Assembly: GCA_021018815.1 (NCBI GenBank)
Contig: JAITYX010000004.1
Coordinates: 3,349,501 to 3,413,500 of the forward strand
DNA length: 64,000 nt
Direction of reading: 5' to 3'
Source: Talinum fruticosum
Taxonomy: Eukaryota; Streptophyta; Magnoliopsida; Caryophyllales; Talinaceae
The notes beneath the pieces were generated by a model. That model searched no databases. It had not been told where the DNA came from and saw nothing but the letters and a program-made list of their open reading frames with translations. Made by a program: the position numbers and the translations under genes. Below, piece after piece: positions 11,501 to 22,768 of the stretch. Numbering within the stretch: the first letter of the stretch is position 1; every line of letters begins with the position of its first letter.

Positions 11501-13335
11501 AGCTTCAATTGTAGAGGATTACATGCTCTGAAACATAGTCATAAGTTCAAGGAATTTTGTTCTATTTGCTCATTGGATATGAGACGACAAAACCACATCT
11601 TTTTGGGATGAAGTTATCATTATAGTTGGTACACACTTTTCTAGAGGGATTGAGCTAGACAATTGCTTTTATTTCTGTTTCCTGACTTGGAGATTTCAGG
11701 ACATTGTTGCCTCCTTAGCGTTGTGCCTATGTTTTTCTTAACTAATTCTCTCACATTTAGATGGTTCCCCTACTTCCCTTATCTCTATGGTGCTCTGATT
11801 GCTAGACATTGTGGAAAAGGTTAATTGTGGGTTGATGTCCATATCAACGAAGATCTTTCCTGTGATTCTGTCGTGTTTTGCATCTCACCAAGGGACTGTT
11901 AAGTGATATAGTCAAAAAGTGCATTAGACTGCAAGACATGCGCTTCAAATAATTCTGTCATTTCATGAGCATCCAGTGTCATTGAATAGCACTTCTTTCC
12001 ATCCCCCAGAGTAGATAAAAGGAGCTGTTCCTCATAGTTTTAACAGAAGAGCATGATTCTGATGGCGACTTAATGAATTAAGTCCAGTTTGAACATATGG
12101 TCTCCTGTTGTGCCTTCAATGCCATGTTTTCGAGAGTTACTGGATAATGTTACTTTGAGGGGTTGGTAAATTTGAAATGACAATTTTATGATTTTCTTAA
12201 GCCAAGTTTAGAGGCTGCACTCTGCTGACAAGGGACGCTTGATAAGCCTTTCTTTAGCTGAGGTCTTCCCTAGGTAGGAATATTTGGAGTTATCATGTAG
12301 CTTCTCTTGAAATTCCAAGAAGCAGCTGGGATATGTTCTCAAGGAGATCGACATTGGAGGTTGATCTACTAGTCTCTGTAGGACTTAGTATGCTCCGTCA
12401 CCTGCTTGGCCAGGGATGGATTGATAACTGGGTCATTTGATGACCGCTATGCTCCATTCACTTCTTGGGCCTTGAAGAATGCTAAAGAGAAGGGGCCAGA
12501 TCATTGTCTTTAGTGACAAGCATGATAAGCTTGGAAGAAGTGGAACAGTGAATTATTTGATCAGGGTTTTTCGGCCTCAGAATCAGAATCTTAGATAAGT
12601 GTCATGTTGAAGTTTACGACATTTGAACTGTTGTGTGTGAGTTAAGAGCTCAGAGCTCTCAGTGCTAATACGGAAGAGAACTATGGAAGTAACAGAAAGC
12701 AATGCATACCATAGCAAGAAAATAATAAATGTTCGCATGTGAAAACATTATCCGGGGACGATTTTATATATTTTTTTCCTAATTTCTTTTATGTAGGATA
12801 ACTAATGAGATTCAAAGGGTAGATTTCCTGATTGGTTTTGCTACGTAAGTGAATTTGAATTACCTTCAATGCTTGCTGTAACTAAGCTTATGGTTCCTTG
12901 CAGATCTCCATTACCATACCGGGTTCCTATGCATGTTGTTGTTGGTCGTCCAATTGAGGTCAAGAAGAATCCTGAACCCACCCTGGAAGAGGTATAGATT
13001 CTGTCATATTTTTGAACCATCTTCACTTCATTAACTTGTAGATCACTCTGTTCAACCAAACATCTAGTTGAAGGGTTAGTCCTTCACGACAGAGTTACAA
13101 GTGGTCAGGACCTCAGGCTGAGATCCATATCAGGCTATTTTTAACCCAATGGTTCCAATCTTTCACTTTGCTGGTTGCTCATTAGCAGAATCTTTAGTGT
13201 GTTGTCCCCTGATCTCTCCTCACGTCTTGGCAGGTGGCGGAAGTGCACAGCCGCTATGTTGAAGCACTGAAAGATCTGTTTGAAAGGCATAAAGGAAGGG
13301 TTGGCCATGCTGATCTCCAATTGAAGATTCTTTGA
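8593..13335 (+). CDS. DGAT2: Diacylglycerol O-acyltransferase 2 (type-2 DGAT)
   Basis: ER membrane enzyme that transfers an acyl group from acyl-CoA to diacylglycerol, the last step of triacylglycerol synthesis. Nine coding exons: 8593-8771, 8857-8931, 9022-9107, 9866-9972, 10053-10208, 10422-10508, 10647-10744, 12904-12991, 13234-13335; all introns GT-AG and in phase, giving 325 residues, normal for plants. A hydrophobic hairpin lies at about 25-72. The plant form of the HPHG active motif, YEPHS, is at 117-121. Other blocks are [24 protein letters not shown] (about 186-199), RRGFVRLA (about 208) and YKWWKP. The C-terminus LQLKIL fits the ER-exit/retention tail of plant DGAT2. Start chosen as the first ATG before the conserved N-terminal region, in a GA/CT-rich leader. 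Intron 7 is about 2.2 kb. Oddity: Ser instead of the usual Arg/Lys-type residue at the exon 2/3 junction codon. DGAT1 and MGAT are excluded by these motifs. Confidence 0.96.
10745..12903 (+). other. Long intron 7 of DGAT2
   Basis: About 2.16 kb with no protein-like frame. It contains a diverged direct duplication: about 11339-11460 and about 11490-11610 share phrases such as GTAGAGGATT, TCATTGGATATGAGAC and AACCACAT/C. Confidence 0.75.
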
Positions 13336-14256
13336 TTCACTTCCGCCATTTTATGTTTATTTTCCTGTATATACTGGTAGTGTTCCATTTTATATTTTTC
13401 CCTGGGGTATTTGGTCCAGTCTAAATAATAAATGTGCGATAAAGCTCTTGTGTACAAAATTATTAAAGTAGGTGTTTGTAAAAATTTATTTGCTATTTAA
13501 AAATTCAAAAAACCCAAGAAAATTATTAAAGTGGATGTTCGTAAAACTTTATTTAGTAATTAGAAAATTTTTAAAAAAACTTGAGAAAACTATAAAAACT
13601 TTAGTTAAGGGGAGGAGGAATGGCTTCTAAGTCCGAGCTCTAGTGTTTGTTAGTCATTCTCTCAATTTTCTACACAAGAAAATTAAAAGCCACATAAATT
13701 CGAACTCGGTGCAGAATCAATAGCTTTAGCATTTAACTGTGAATTGCTCTGGTTGCATTCTTTTGATGAGTGTATAGATTAAATTAAAAGTAAATCTAAT
13801 CAAACGAGCTTCGGAATTATGGGTGATTAATGCGTAAGTAAATGAGCTTATCTGAAAATAGGCTTAATTGCATTTCTAAATCATATAAATATTAGTCATA
13901 TTTCATCAGAGAGACTTTATCCTGCAGGGAGCTCTCATTTATATGTTTGTCATACTAAAAAGCGACTACATAATAATTTAGAATTACAATTTACAGCAAA
14001 ATTGGACATAAGAGGACTATCAAGATTCTTCTGACATACTGGAAAGTCTGGAATCAAAGAATAATCATGGCCAATAATTCTAAGTCGAGCTTATGAAGCC
14101 TTAGCTATATGCTGCTATGACATTAACCTGCCCTTGAGACTGATTGCATTGTCAGTTCCTTCTCTCCAAGACTCGCGCTGATGCTCATTGGAGAAGCTAT
14201 GCTTCAGCTAAAACATCGGCTTTTGTGATTAACCAGGGAGAGAAGATTCAAGGTTG
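13336..14256. other. Intergenic, convergent 3' ends of DGAT2 and PILS copy A
   Basis: Should hold both 3'UTRs. A pair of similar AT-rich sentences at about 13463-13505 and 13521-13570 (AAAATTATTAAAGT.GGTG.TTGTAAAA.TTTATTT) is a small direct repeat. No gene seen. Confidence 0.5.
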
Positions 14257-17200
14257 TTAAGCCACAATCCACAAGAAAAGGGTGGACCAGAGAGCAACGG
14301 ACACTGATGCCAGGGAGTAAGTCCATAGCATAATCACGGAACACTCGCTCTGCCCTGCTCCAAACAATTGGGTTATTGTCCCTGCCATCATCCATAAGCC
14401 AAAACATTTTAATCAATTTTTGTTGGCAAACAAACTGACTATATATGTAATTAACTACCATGAAACTACACCCACTAAGGTAACATGATTTTCACCTGAT
14501 AAACTAAGCCAGTCTAAACTGACAAGGAAGCTTGTTGAATAATAAATTGATTGTGTTTCCTTGGCAAGTTAGCATAAATGCTTGCATGAATAAGGCTACC
14601 TACATCTAGATCTCCGTAGACTCCACAAAAGTGGGACCCTACACTAGGAGTTGTTGTACTTCTTGTTTCCTCGTCAAATCAATGACGGTCTGAACGTGAA
14701 AAAACTGAATGTTCTACCAATCTATTCTGACCCTACCCAAATGATCCATTAGCCGGTTTTAAGCTGAATGGACTGTGTTCTGGAATCTGGAGTATCAACT
14801 AAAGAAGATTTACATGTACCTATGTTCATTGCGGGTGGCATGGAATACTGAAGCAGAAGAATAAAGACGAGTAATTTGTCATCTGCTGGCACAAGACCAA
14901 GGTCCACTACGCTCTTAACAATGAGAATGCCCACCAGGGGAAGGACTATGAACCTAACAGCTACTATGCTCAGCACTATTCTGAGTTGGATGCCGGATGC
15001 CTTGATGCCTGAAGAAAAAGCCAAAACCGATTAATAATCGAGGGTTTATTGTTGTTCCAGCATGGCTGAATAATATGCAGGGAAAGAGGAGATTACCTTT
15101 CACGAGGTTTGCTCCGATGATTAAAGTGAGAGCAGGAATCGCTGCATCTCTGTACATTGGACACCCACGTCAGAGAAAGCTGCTTAGAAATTACACTTAA
15201 ATCATACCCAAGTTGGCTTGACAAATGTCAAACCAAACACATTTAACATTGAGTGATAATAAACAAAAACATAGGAAAATGACTTGACCAGTAGGCTCAA
15301 CCCACACTATTGACTTGATCAATCTGATTTCCACTGTAGTCAACTAGAAACATCATGGACTTCAAGAGTTGCCCGCTAACAAATTCTCTGACTTGACCTA
15401 ATCCAGACATGAGATAAACCCCTTTTGGCCCTGCCTAAATTGATCCAATCTGAAAGACCTCAACAGTGAAGGGAATGGAAATTGAAAAGAAGGTATGGAG
15501 AAGACATAGATTGCTTACCCAAGCATATAGGCCGAGTCACCTACAACATGGAGAGGTGCACCAGTTCCAATCAGCAAATGTCGAATTGGAGCAATTATTC
15601 CAACTGTGAACCCAATTATCTATACCGGAAAGAAGCAGCCGTCATGAACTAAGAAAGCAAGCACACAAGTAGAAATTGATATGTTAAGAATAAAAAAGAA
15701 TTCAAGAGGATACCGCTGCAATAGTTGAAGGAGCAAATAATGCCTTGAGGTTGATCTTCTCAGACAAGCTTCTGAAGAATTGGCTTATCCTATGTGATAG
15801 TGGATTCTGCACAGGAAAGCAAGCTTGATTAGAACACAACAATATTCATTACCATCGCCAATAGATGTCTCATTGGCAACACAGATGCCTTCAATCCAAA
15901 ACTCTCAGGCTGAACTTCCCCAGGGCCCTAAAGCAGCCCTGATCCTCACCAATTCAAGGTCCCAAAGAGTAGACCCCGAAACCAAAGCAAACAAAACTAG
16001 CACCCCATAGTCCTGTCCAGACAGACGGAAAAAAAAGGGGAAGGGGGAGGCGTTCACATGTATTTATCAGATTTTGGATATCCACAAGAAAGTATACCCC
16101 TGATTTAGAGGAGTTTGAAAGTTGATCCTCAGAAGCGATAAGGCTGTAATCAGTGGAACGAAGGAGGGGTTCTTTAGCATTAACAGTTGTCCCCTTCGAA
16201 TCCGGAATTAGTCCTGCTTCTGTTGCAGAGATCCTCACAATGTTGTACACATAAAGCCACAAATACACAGCCCCAATCTGAAATATTTTTGAAATAGAAT
16301 CAGCTTTATGTTAAGCACCAGAGACTGCAATACAGAGTATCCGAACGTGAGCTGAAGCTTTCGAGATAAATAAAACTGCATACCGCCAAGGAAAGGGAAG
16401 CATAAGCTAGGCCATATTTCTCACAAACTTCGGGTGCTCCAAAAGGGCTGCCTCTCTCTTTGCACATAGCAGGAATAAGGATGATAGGCAAGTTCCCCAT
16501 GTTCCCTGTTAAGAACTTGGAATGAGAAAATTTGCAGTTTTCTAACAAAGTAAAAGCAAAAGAACATAAAAGATCATCAATGGCATAAACTTAAGAACTA
16601 CAATTAACATATAGATTGATACTCAAAGCAAATGGAATTTGTGTACGTGGAAAATCTCAGTGACAAGCATAATAGCATTGTGGGGCACATCTTTATTGGG
16701 GCATAAAACTTGGTTAAGGTTCAGTCTTCTTGCTTCTAGTGAAATTCAAAGGTGGAGTGGGTATTCATGGCATAAAATTCAGGCAGAATATACAGGGGGT
16801 TGTCCTTCAACAATTAGTTTGTGTCGTTTTTGTCTTGTCGCCGTTTTGATTTCTTTTAAATAACTTCAACTATTATTATGGTTGTATGTTTATTTTCTTT
16901 GGCTTTTTGCCTACTATCTATCGAAAAAAATCTTAATATTGGTGCATAGGTTCTAACCAGGAAATTGACATGATCATGTGCATATATTTCTTATATCAAC
17001 ATATTAGTATAAAATTATTTCAATAAATAAAAAAATATATCGTATAGTTTTAAATAAAATCGAATAACTGAAAAGTCGTGGCTGGTTTTTATTTTTTCTT
17101 GGCATGAGAGTGTTATTCATAATATTGCATTTTAATGCAAAATCAAGATGTTTTCAAAATGCAACCAAAAACCAATATCACAATACAACATTTTTCTACA

Positions 17201-18652
17201 AATAATTTCAAATGAGATAAGCTTCATCACATACTTTACAAGACAGAAATTTATAGTTGGCTCAATATATGCCACAAATGATAAAACTAAAGGCAAAAAA
17301 TAACATTACTTGGTCCCCCAAATAGTGAAATATGATGTCCTCTGTCATCTACTGTTGTTTTTGTGGTTTGTCAATTTAGCCAAATTGTCGATAGCTTATT
17401 AATGGCAAAAACTAGCTAGTGGCTATTTCTTTTTGAAAATCTCTGCCAATTATTTTAAATTTCGGAATCCAATCTAACCTGATCCAACCAATAACATCAG
17501 CAACTATTTTCTACTCCATTCTCTTTTCTTTTCTAATAACTGAAAAGTTGAATTTCAAAATTTCCTTGAAACGATAACTCAGCATATCAACCCATGTTTA
17601 CATTGATACAAAATAGTATGATCGAAGGAGGCATAAAGGACAATAATACCAAATAAAACCAAGAAATTCAAATTTGGAATTCTATTCATTATTGTTCAAG
17701 AACCAACTTAACACGGAAATATGTTTTTATTATACTCTAACAATTGGCATGAATTGGAAAAGAAGAAGATGAGGGTTACCCCCTACCAGCAGAGCAAGCT
17801 CCAATTATGAGGCCCTTGAGATGCTTTGGGGGCTTTGTAACTTTCACAAGTATCCATCCCAGTATTGATCCTATTATAAATGTTATCAGGATATTTACTG
17901 GCATAAACCACCTGCGACAGAAAATTTATAAAACTATTATTAATCCAAGCAGATAAAAGATGTGTATAATGTGAGGGAGAGGAGAGAAAGAGAGAGACTC
18001 ACAGAGAGAGAAAGCTCTCCAACGTGACTGTTCTGGCCAAATTACCACCCACTAGTGCCGGACTGAACACATAAAACACAACCTAAAAAATTTTTTAAAA
18101 AATTAATTCATTGAATATATATATCATCATGAATATGGGAAAAAATTAATTCAGAAAATAATAAAGTATAATTAAACTGAGCTTAGCCTGATATTTGAAT
18201 TTTTCTAAACTGAAAATTACCAAAATTCTCTGACAAATCCAGTAAAGGCGATGATACCTAAGCATTATACTATCATACCCACTCAAAATCGACATTTTAA
18301 AAACTGGATTATTTGAAACCTGAGCTTGGGGTAAAATAAAAGGAAAAGAGAATGAGCCACACATGAACATGGTAGGTAACTCAATCCGTAACTGCGAGTA
18401 TCTCATACAAACAACTTGATATCAGTCCTCTTTGAGAATCAGCTGATTAAATCGTGGAAAAGTGAAAGGAAAAACAAAGTAAAAAAATAGAGTATAGCGA
18501 GGGACCTTGTTCAAGTGATTACGAGCATTTTCGCCAAGAATATCGACGCTATCGAAAGCGAGGAAGACGCCAATGGCGGAAATCAAGAGGACCTTGACTA
18601 CTGGTATTGATGCTACTCCGAACAGATCAACTATCTCTATCTCCGCTGACAT
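14257..18652 (-). CDS. PILS: PIN-LIKES auxin transport facilitator, copy A
   Basis: PILS proteins (Mem_trans fold, as in PIN carriers) sit in the ER membrane and hold auxin inside the cell, lowering nuclear auxin signalling. Ten coding exons on minus: 18506-18652, 18003-18082, 17787-17911, 16384-16505, 16098-16277, 15714-15806, 15519-15619, 15097-15149, 14820-15008, 14257-14381; all GT-AG and in phase; 404 residues. N-terminal helical bundle about 8-160 (LFGVASIPVVKVLLISAIG, WFMPVNILITFIIGSILGW, GNMGNLPIILIPAMC), hydrophilic loop about 170-235, C-terminal bundle about 245-404 with GDAAIPALTLIIGANLVKG, LLLQYSMPPAMNIGT, TQLFGAGQSECSVIMLWTY. ATG 18652 is the start seen in family members, in a GA-rich leader. 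It resembles the PILS1/3/4/5/7 group more than PILS2 or PILS6. Intron 3 is 1.28 kb. Looks intact. Confidence 0.95.
16506..17786 (-). other. Long intron 3 of PILS copy A with possible retroelement tail
   Basis: The segment about 16632-16931 (plus strand) is less AT-rich than its surroundings and ends with GGCTTTTTGCC, then a short A-run after CTATCTATCG. This is reminiscent of a plant LINE 3' end, but no coding motif was recognised. The rest is AT-rich. Confidence 0.35.
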
Positions 18653-18880
18653 CTCTCTCTTCTCTCTCTCTCTCTCTGCGCCTGATGAAGATAGAGAGAG
18701 ACTGGAAACACAGAGACAGAGGGAGAGAATTGCAGGGATATACGGTAATGGATTCTGAGGGAGGGAGGGAGGGAGAGAGAGAGCGAAAAGGGTAGAGTCA
18801 AAAACTGTGCAGTGTTTGTTTTAGAGCGGGACAAGGAGGGAGGGAGGGAGGTTAGAGAGAGAGAAAAGAGACCATGCATT
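18653..18880 (-). promoter_or_regulatory. GA/GGGA-rich leader and proximal promoter of PILS copy A
   Basis: Dense GAGA/TCTC and GGGAGGGAGG tracts right upstream of the ATG. Comparable tracts precede DGAT2 and the coiled-coil gene. GAGA tracts of this kind are frequent in plant 5'UTRs and are bound by BBR/BPC proteins. No clear TATA box was picked out. Function is inferred from position. Confidence 0.4.
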
Positions 18881-20422
18881 AATATTCAATTTTATGTGCA
18901 AAAACATGTGCAATCCTCTGCTGGGTCCCGCTCATCCGACCCCAATGGATCGATGGCTCCTCCATTTCCTGCCGTCCGGATCACCGCGCTGGATCTGCCT
19001 TGTTGACGACATTTGAAATTTACAACCAATAATCTCGACTCATGTATGACAAATGTTTAAAATTAGCTTACTCCAAATTTAAATTGACAAATAAATTGAA
19101 TTAAATTAAAAATTTTTGATAAAATTTTATGTTCATTAATAGTTCACTGGATCAATATTCATTATAAAATTCACCCGATTTAATGTTAAACAATGTCAAC
19201 TTAAAATATAATCTAATTGATAGTTACCTAAATCGAAGATATGCGTGCCAAGTTCATACGTATACATGATTAAAATTTTTACACATGAGGACGCTGCCAT
19301 GTAACAATCTTTATGTGCATAATTACGTATGGAAAAGTTTTAACTGTGTATGTAAAAATTAGAACTTTAAATGCAAAATTTTAAAATGACATATGCTGGA
19401 AATGCAATATTTTATCTATAAGGACCATAGCTATAGAAGATCTCAATCCTCGCTCATAATTCGCAAACTTAAATTTTAAATGTTTCCCATATAATTCGCA
19501 AACTTTAAATGCAATAATTTATGACTGTCTTTTTCGATCAAGTAGATTTGTCTCATTGGCCATTCACACAAGTTGTGAATAATTTATTTAATTATCAGGT
19601 TTAATCTACTCATTTAGAATATTATATTAAGTTAAAGTAGTCAAGTTTGTATGTTATTTGAATTATCGGAATCACATGTTTATTTTGAGAGAAATTTTTG
19701 GACTTAGAAATTATATACATGTTGAATTTATATCCTTTACAACAAAAGTTAACCAATAATTAAATGTCTTTTCCCTTATGTTACTTCATGAATATACACT
19801 CATATAAATGTTTTTATATTCTTTCTCTATAATCAAGTTGCGCTTTTAGGCCCCATTAGTTTTTTATTTTTTTTTATCGAAAATAAAATATTTAAAAATG
19901 GTCTGAATTTATGGAGTATTCTGAGAGAAATTTCAGGTAAATTACAAATGTCTTTGTCTTTTAATATTTAATTTGAAAGATAAATTTAAAAATGGGTGGA
20001 GAAAAAGGACAAGACACGAATATGTGGCATATCCAATAATCTAATCCTCCACGCCATTATTTTTGAAAATTTCCTCCCAAGATTTTAAGAGATAATTTCT
20101 GTCCAAGTATTCTCGATAAGTACTATACTTGATTCTGTCTGATATGATTATTAAATTTCTTTTCAAACACATAATTATTAAGATTAATACAATAACAATA
20201 ACGGATAAATTTAAGTTGTGTATCGCTCCAGTTTATATCGGGAAATGTTCTTATACTTGTATAGTACTCATGAAAAATAATAGGCTATGAGAAATCGCCG
20301 AGAATGAGCTCTTTTTCTCTTTGTTATATATTGATTTGAGTTGAGTTTGCATCGTAATTGGTGTGTTATTTATAACACCTAGCTAGCGTGATCTCTCCCT
20401 TTTTATGGTACTTTATCTAATA
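18881..20422. other. Intergenic, nothing recognised
   Basis: AT-rich DNA upstream of PILS copy A. About 18900-19010 is more GC-rich; no coding signature seen. Confidence 0.5.
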
Positions 20423-20691
20423 TTCCATCCGTTTTAAAATACATATAGTTTTAAGGCTATGTGAGAATACTAGGAAACACAAAATTCTTGACAAATTTTA
20501 TGTGAAAAGACTAAGTTACGCCTATATTTTATTGAAAATGAAAAAATCAATGAAAAAGAAGAGAAACAAAGCAATTAAGAAAGACAAAGTTAGTAAATTA
20601 GTAATTAATATATCATTAAAATTGTAAAGTGACAATTATTATGAAACGAGAAAAATTAGTTAAAATGACATATATTTTAAAACGGATGGAG
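20423..20691. repeat. Stowaway/mariner-type MITE
   Basis: Terminal inverted repeats ATTCCATCCGTTTTAAAATA at the left and the matching TTTTAAAACGGATGGAG at the right, flanked by TA on both sides (20421-20422 and 20692-20693), the target site of Tc1/mariner elements. About 269 bp and non-coding. Related copies lie at 50996-51532 and, split, at 58483-59425. Confidence 0.8.
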
Positions 20692-21622
20692 TATTACCTT
20701 ATTTTCATTAAATTTTGTCAGTTTTATCTTATGCCTCGTGCCCTTTATATTTCAAGAAAAGAACAATAAACATCCCACTTTAACATGTTATTAGGCTAAT
20801 ATATTTTTTTTCCATGGATCTATAAAATAGATCTCGTTAGTAGTAAAAATATTTTTATAAGTAAAGCTGCATATATTTGAATTTTTTAAAATCCTTACAG
20901 AAATAAGATTCACACTTAATATTGTTGTTATTTTTACAAAATGGGATCAGTATTCCTCTCTTACTACTTAAGACCTTTTTTTCTAAGTTAAATGAAACCT
21001 TTTGCTTACCGGATGCGCTGTCTTATTTCAAACAAATTCCTACACATTTCTCATATATTGAAAATTTATCTTTTATTGTATGTGGATCTCATATATGCAA
21101 CATTTTTTTATATATTTTTACAAGACTTCAAGGACAACATGACACTGGAGTGGTTGTTCGGCTTAATATAAGAAAACAAAAAATAAGCCTTTCGAAGTGC
21201 TTGTTCAGCTTACTTTATGCTTAGGTCAATAGATTTTATGCTCGGAGTGTAATTTTAAATTAAGTCAACTTCGAATAAATTATATTTAATTCAATAAAAT
21301 TGTTATATAAGGAATAAACAGTTTTGAAGAAAAAGTTTGGGTACAATTCAGTTTAGTTTGAGTTAATTTAAAATTTTAATTCAAATTAAATTAACATATT
21401 AGAATATAAATTTGAGTCTTTTAATATGAATTCCAATTTAAAATTAGGTGTACCAAGCCTATACATAAGCTATAGAGAAAGTGGGTGAACAAACACACTG
21501 CAAAATATATTAAAGTGAGCTGTGAGAGCCTCCAACCTAATGCAATACACAAATCAAGAAAAATGTGCTGATGCTGTCTAAAAAATTTGCAGAGTTTTCT
21601 GATAACGTAACCAAAGCCTCCA

Positions 21623-21663
<41 letters not shown>

Positions 21664-22768
21664 CAACCACAGGTCACATAGAATGTGTGATTATAGAGGG
21701 CAGATGTACTGTTTTTATGGGACATTTTATATATCAGACGTGTCTTTTCAGAGAAACCTTCATTCCCCATGTATTTCTTCACTGAATCTTCCTCGTCTTT
21801 GAATTCCAAATCATTTCTTCAGAGTCATCTTATCATAGTGGTTTCAGTAAACGTCTGTAAATTATGACCACATGAAATGTTTTGTATAGTGACCTAACAA
21901 CAAGACGTACAAGTAGTGGGTTTAATTGAATTACAGACGTATACGTTAACAATTTCCCTTGGTTTGGCTACCATGCTCAATCGCCCTTCTGTTATGACTT
22001 TTGAGCCTCAAGTTTTTTCTATGGAAAATTTGGGGCCCGGGCCATGTGTTGTCCAGCCTAGTACTCAGACAGCAATAACCGCTAACTGCACTCAACGTAG
22101 GTCGTGTTGGCCGAAACAGGTTGTCCGAGTTCACTGCTGGAAACAAGAACGAGCATCACCATGAAGAACACGGCCAACATAGTCTGCGTCCTTCAACATA
22201 GGTTGCCACGGGCCGTGGTAACCACTACGGGTAGCCCGTCATGGATGCTGTCCATCCCGAGACTCATGCCTGCTATCCTTTAATACCTTAGAGGTTGTCT
22301 CGGGCTATCGAATTGCATTTTTGCGGATTATATTCTTGGAATTTGCCCAACATGAATGCGTATCATCTGTCCTTATTATGTTGCATTAAATTGTAATGGC
22401 GTAGTGTTATCCTTATCTGACCGATCTTTCATATTCATGAAGAGTTAACACACAAGAGAATGGCATACCACTCCCCTCTCTCTCTCCCGACACTCATAAA
22501 TTGATCATAATTTTTCCAAACCCGAACTTGAATGAATTGTATTCAACTCCTAGGATGGAGTATTAAATGCTTATATTGCCTATACATATGTTTTTCTTTT
22601 CCAAGTTTATAACAACACTGCTAAGATGTAATGGTTCAAACCAATCATCTTTCCATCCATTTTCAGCTGATAATTTGAACTACAAACTGTCTTAATCTTG
22701 TTTCTTTTTTTCTTTTTTTTTTTTGGGGCGGGAGGGGGTTCAAGAAGGCCTTGATATCGATTTCGATC
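20692..22768. other. Intergenic between PILS copies A and B
   Basis: AT-rich except for a GC-richer island at about 21910-22340, which contains GGGGCCCGGGCC and ACGGGCCGTGG but no recognised product; it may be a decayed mobile element. A CT microsatellite lies at 21625-21661. Confidence 0.45.
21625..21661 (+). repeat. (CT)n microsatellite
   Basis: About 18 uninterrupted TC units, the longest dinucleotide CT run in the window. The Arg-Glu-rich frames read across it on minus are artefacts. Confidence 0.95.

Noticed and set aside
21421..21809. Minus frames with Arg-Glu repeats
   Set aside because: Translations of the CT microsatellite at 21625-21661.
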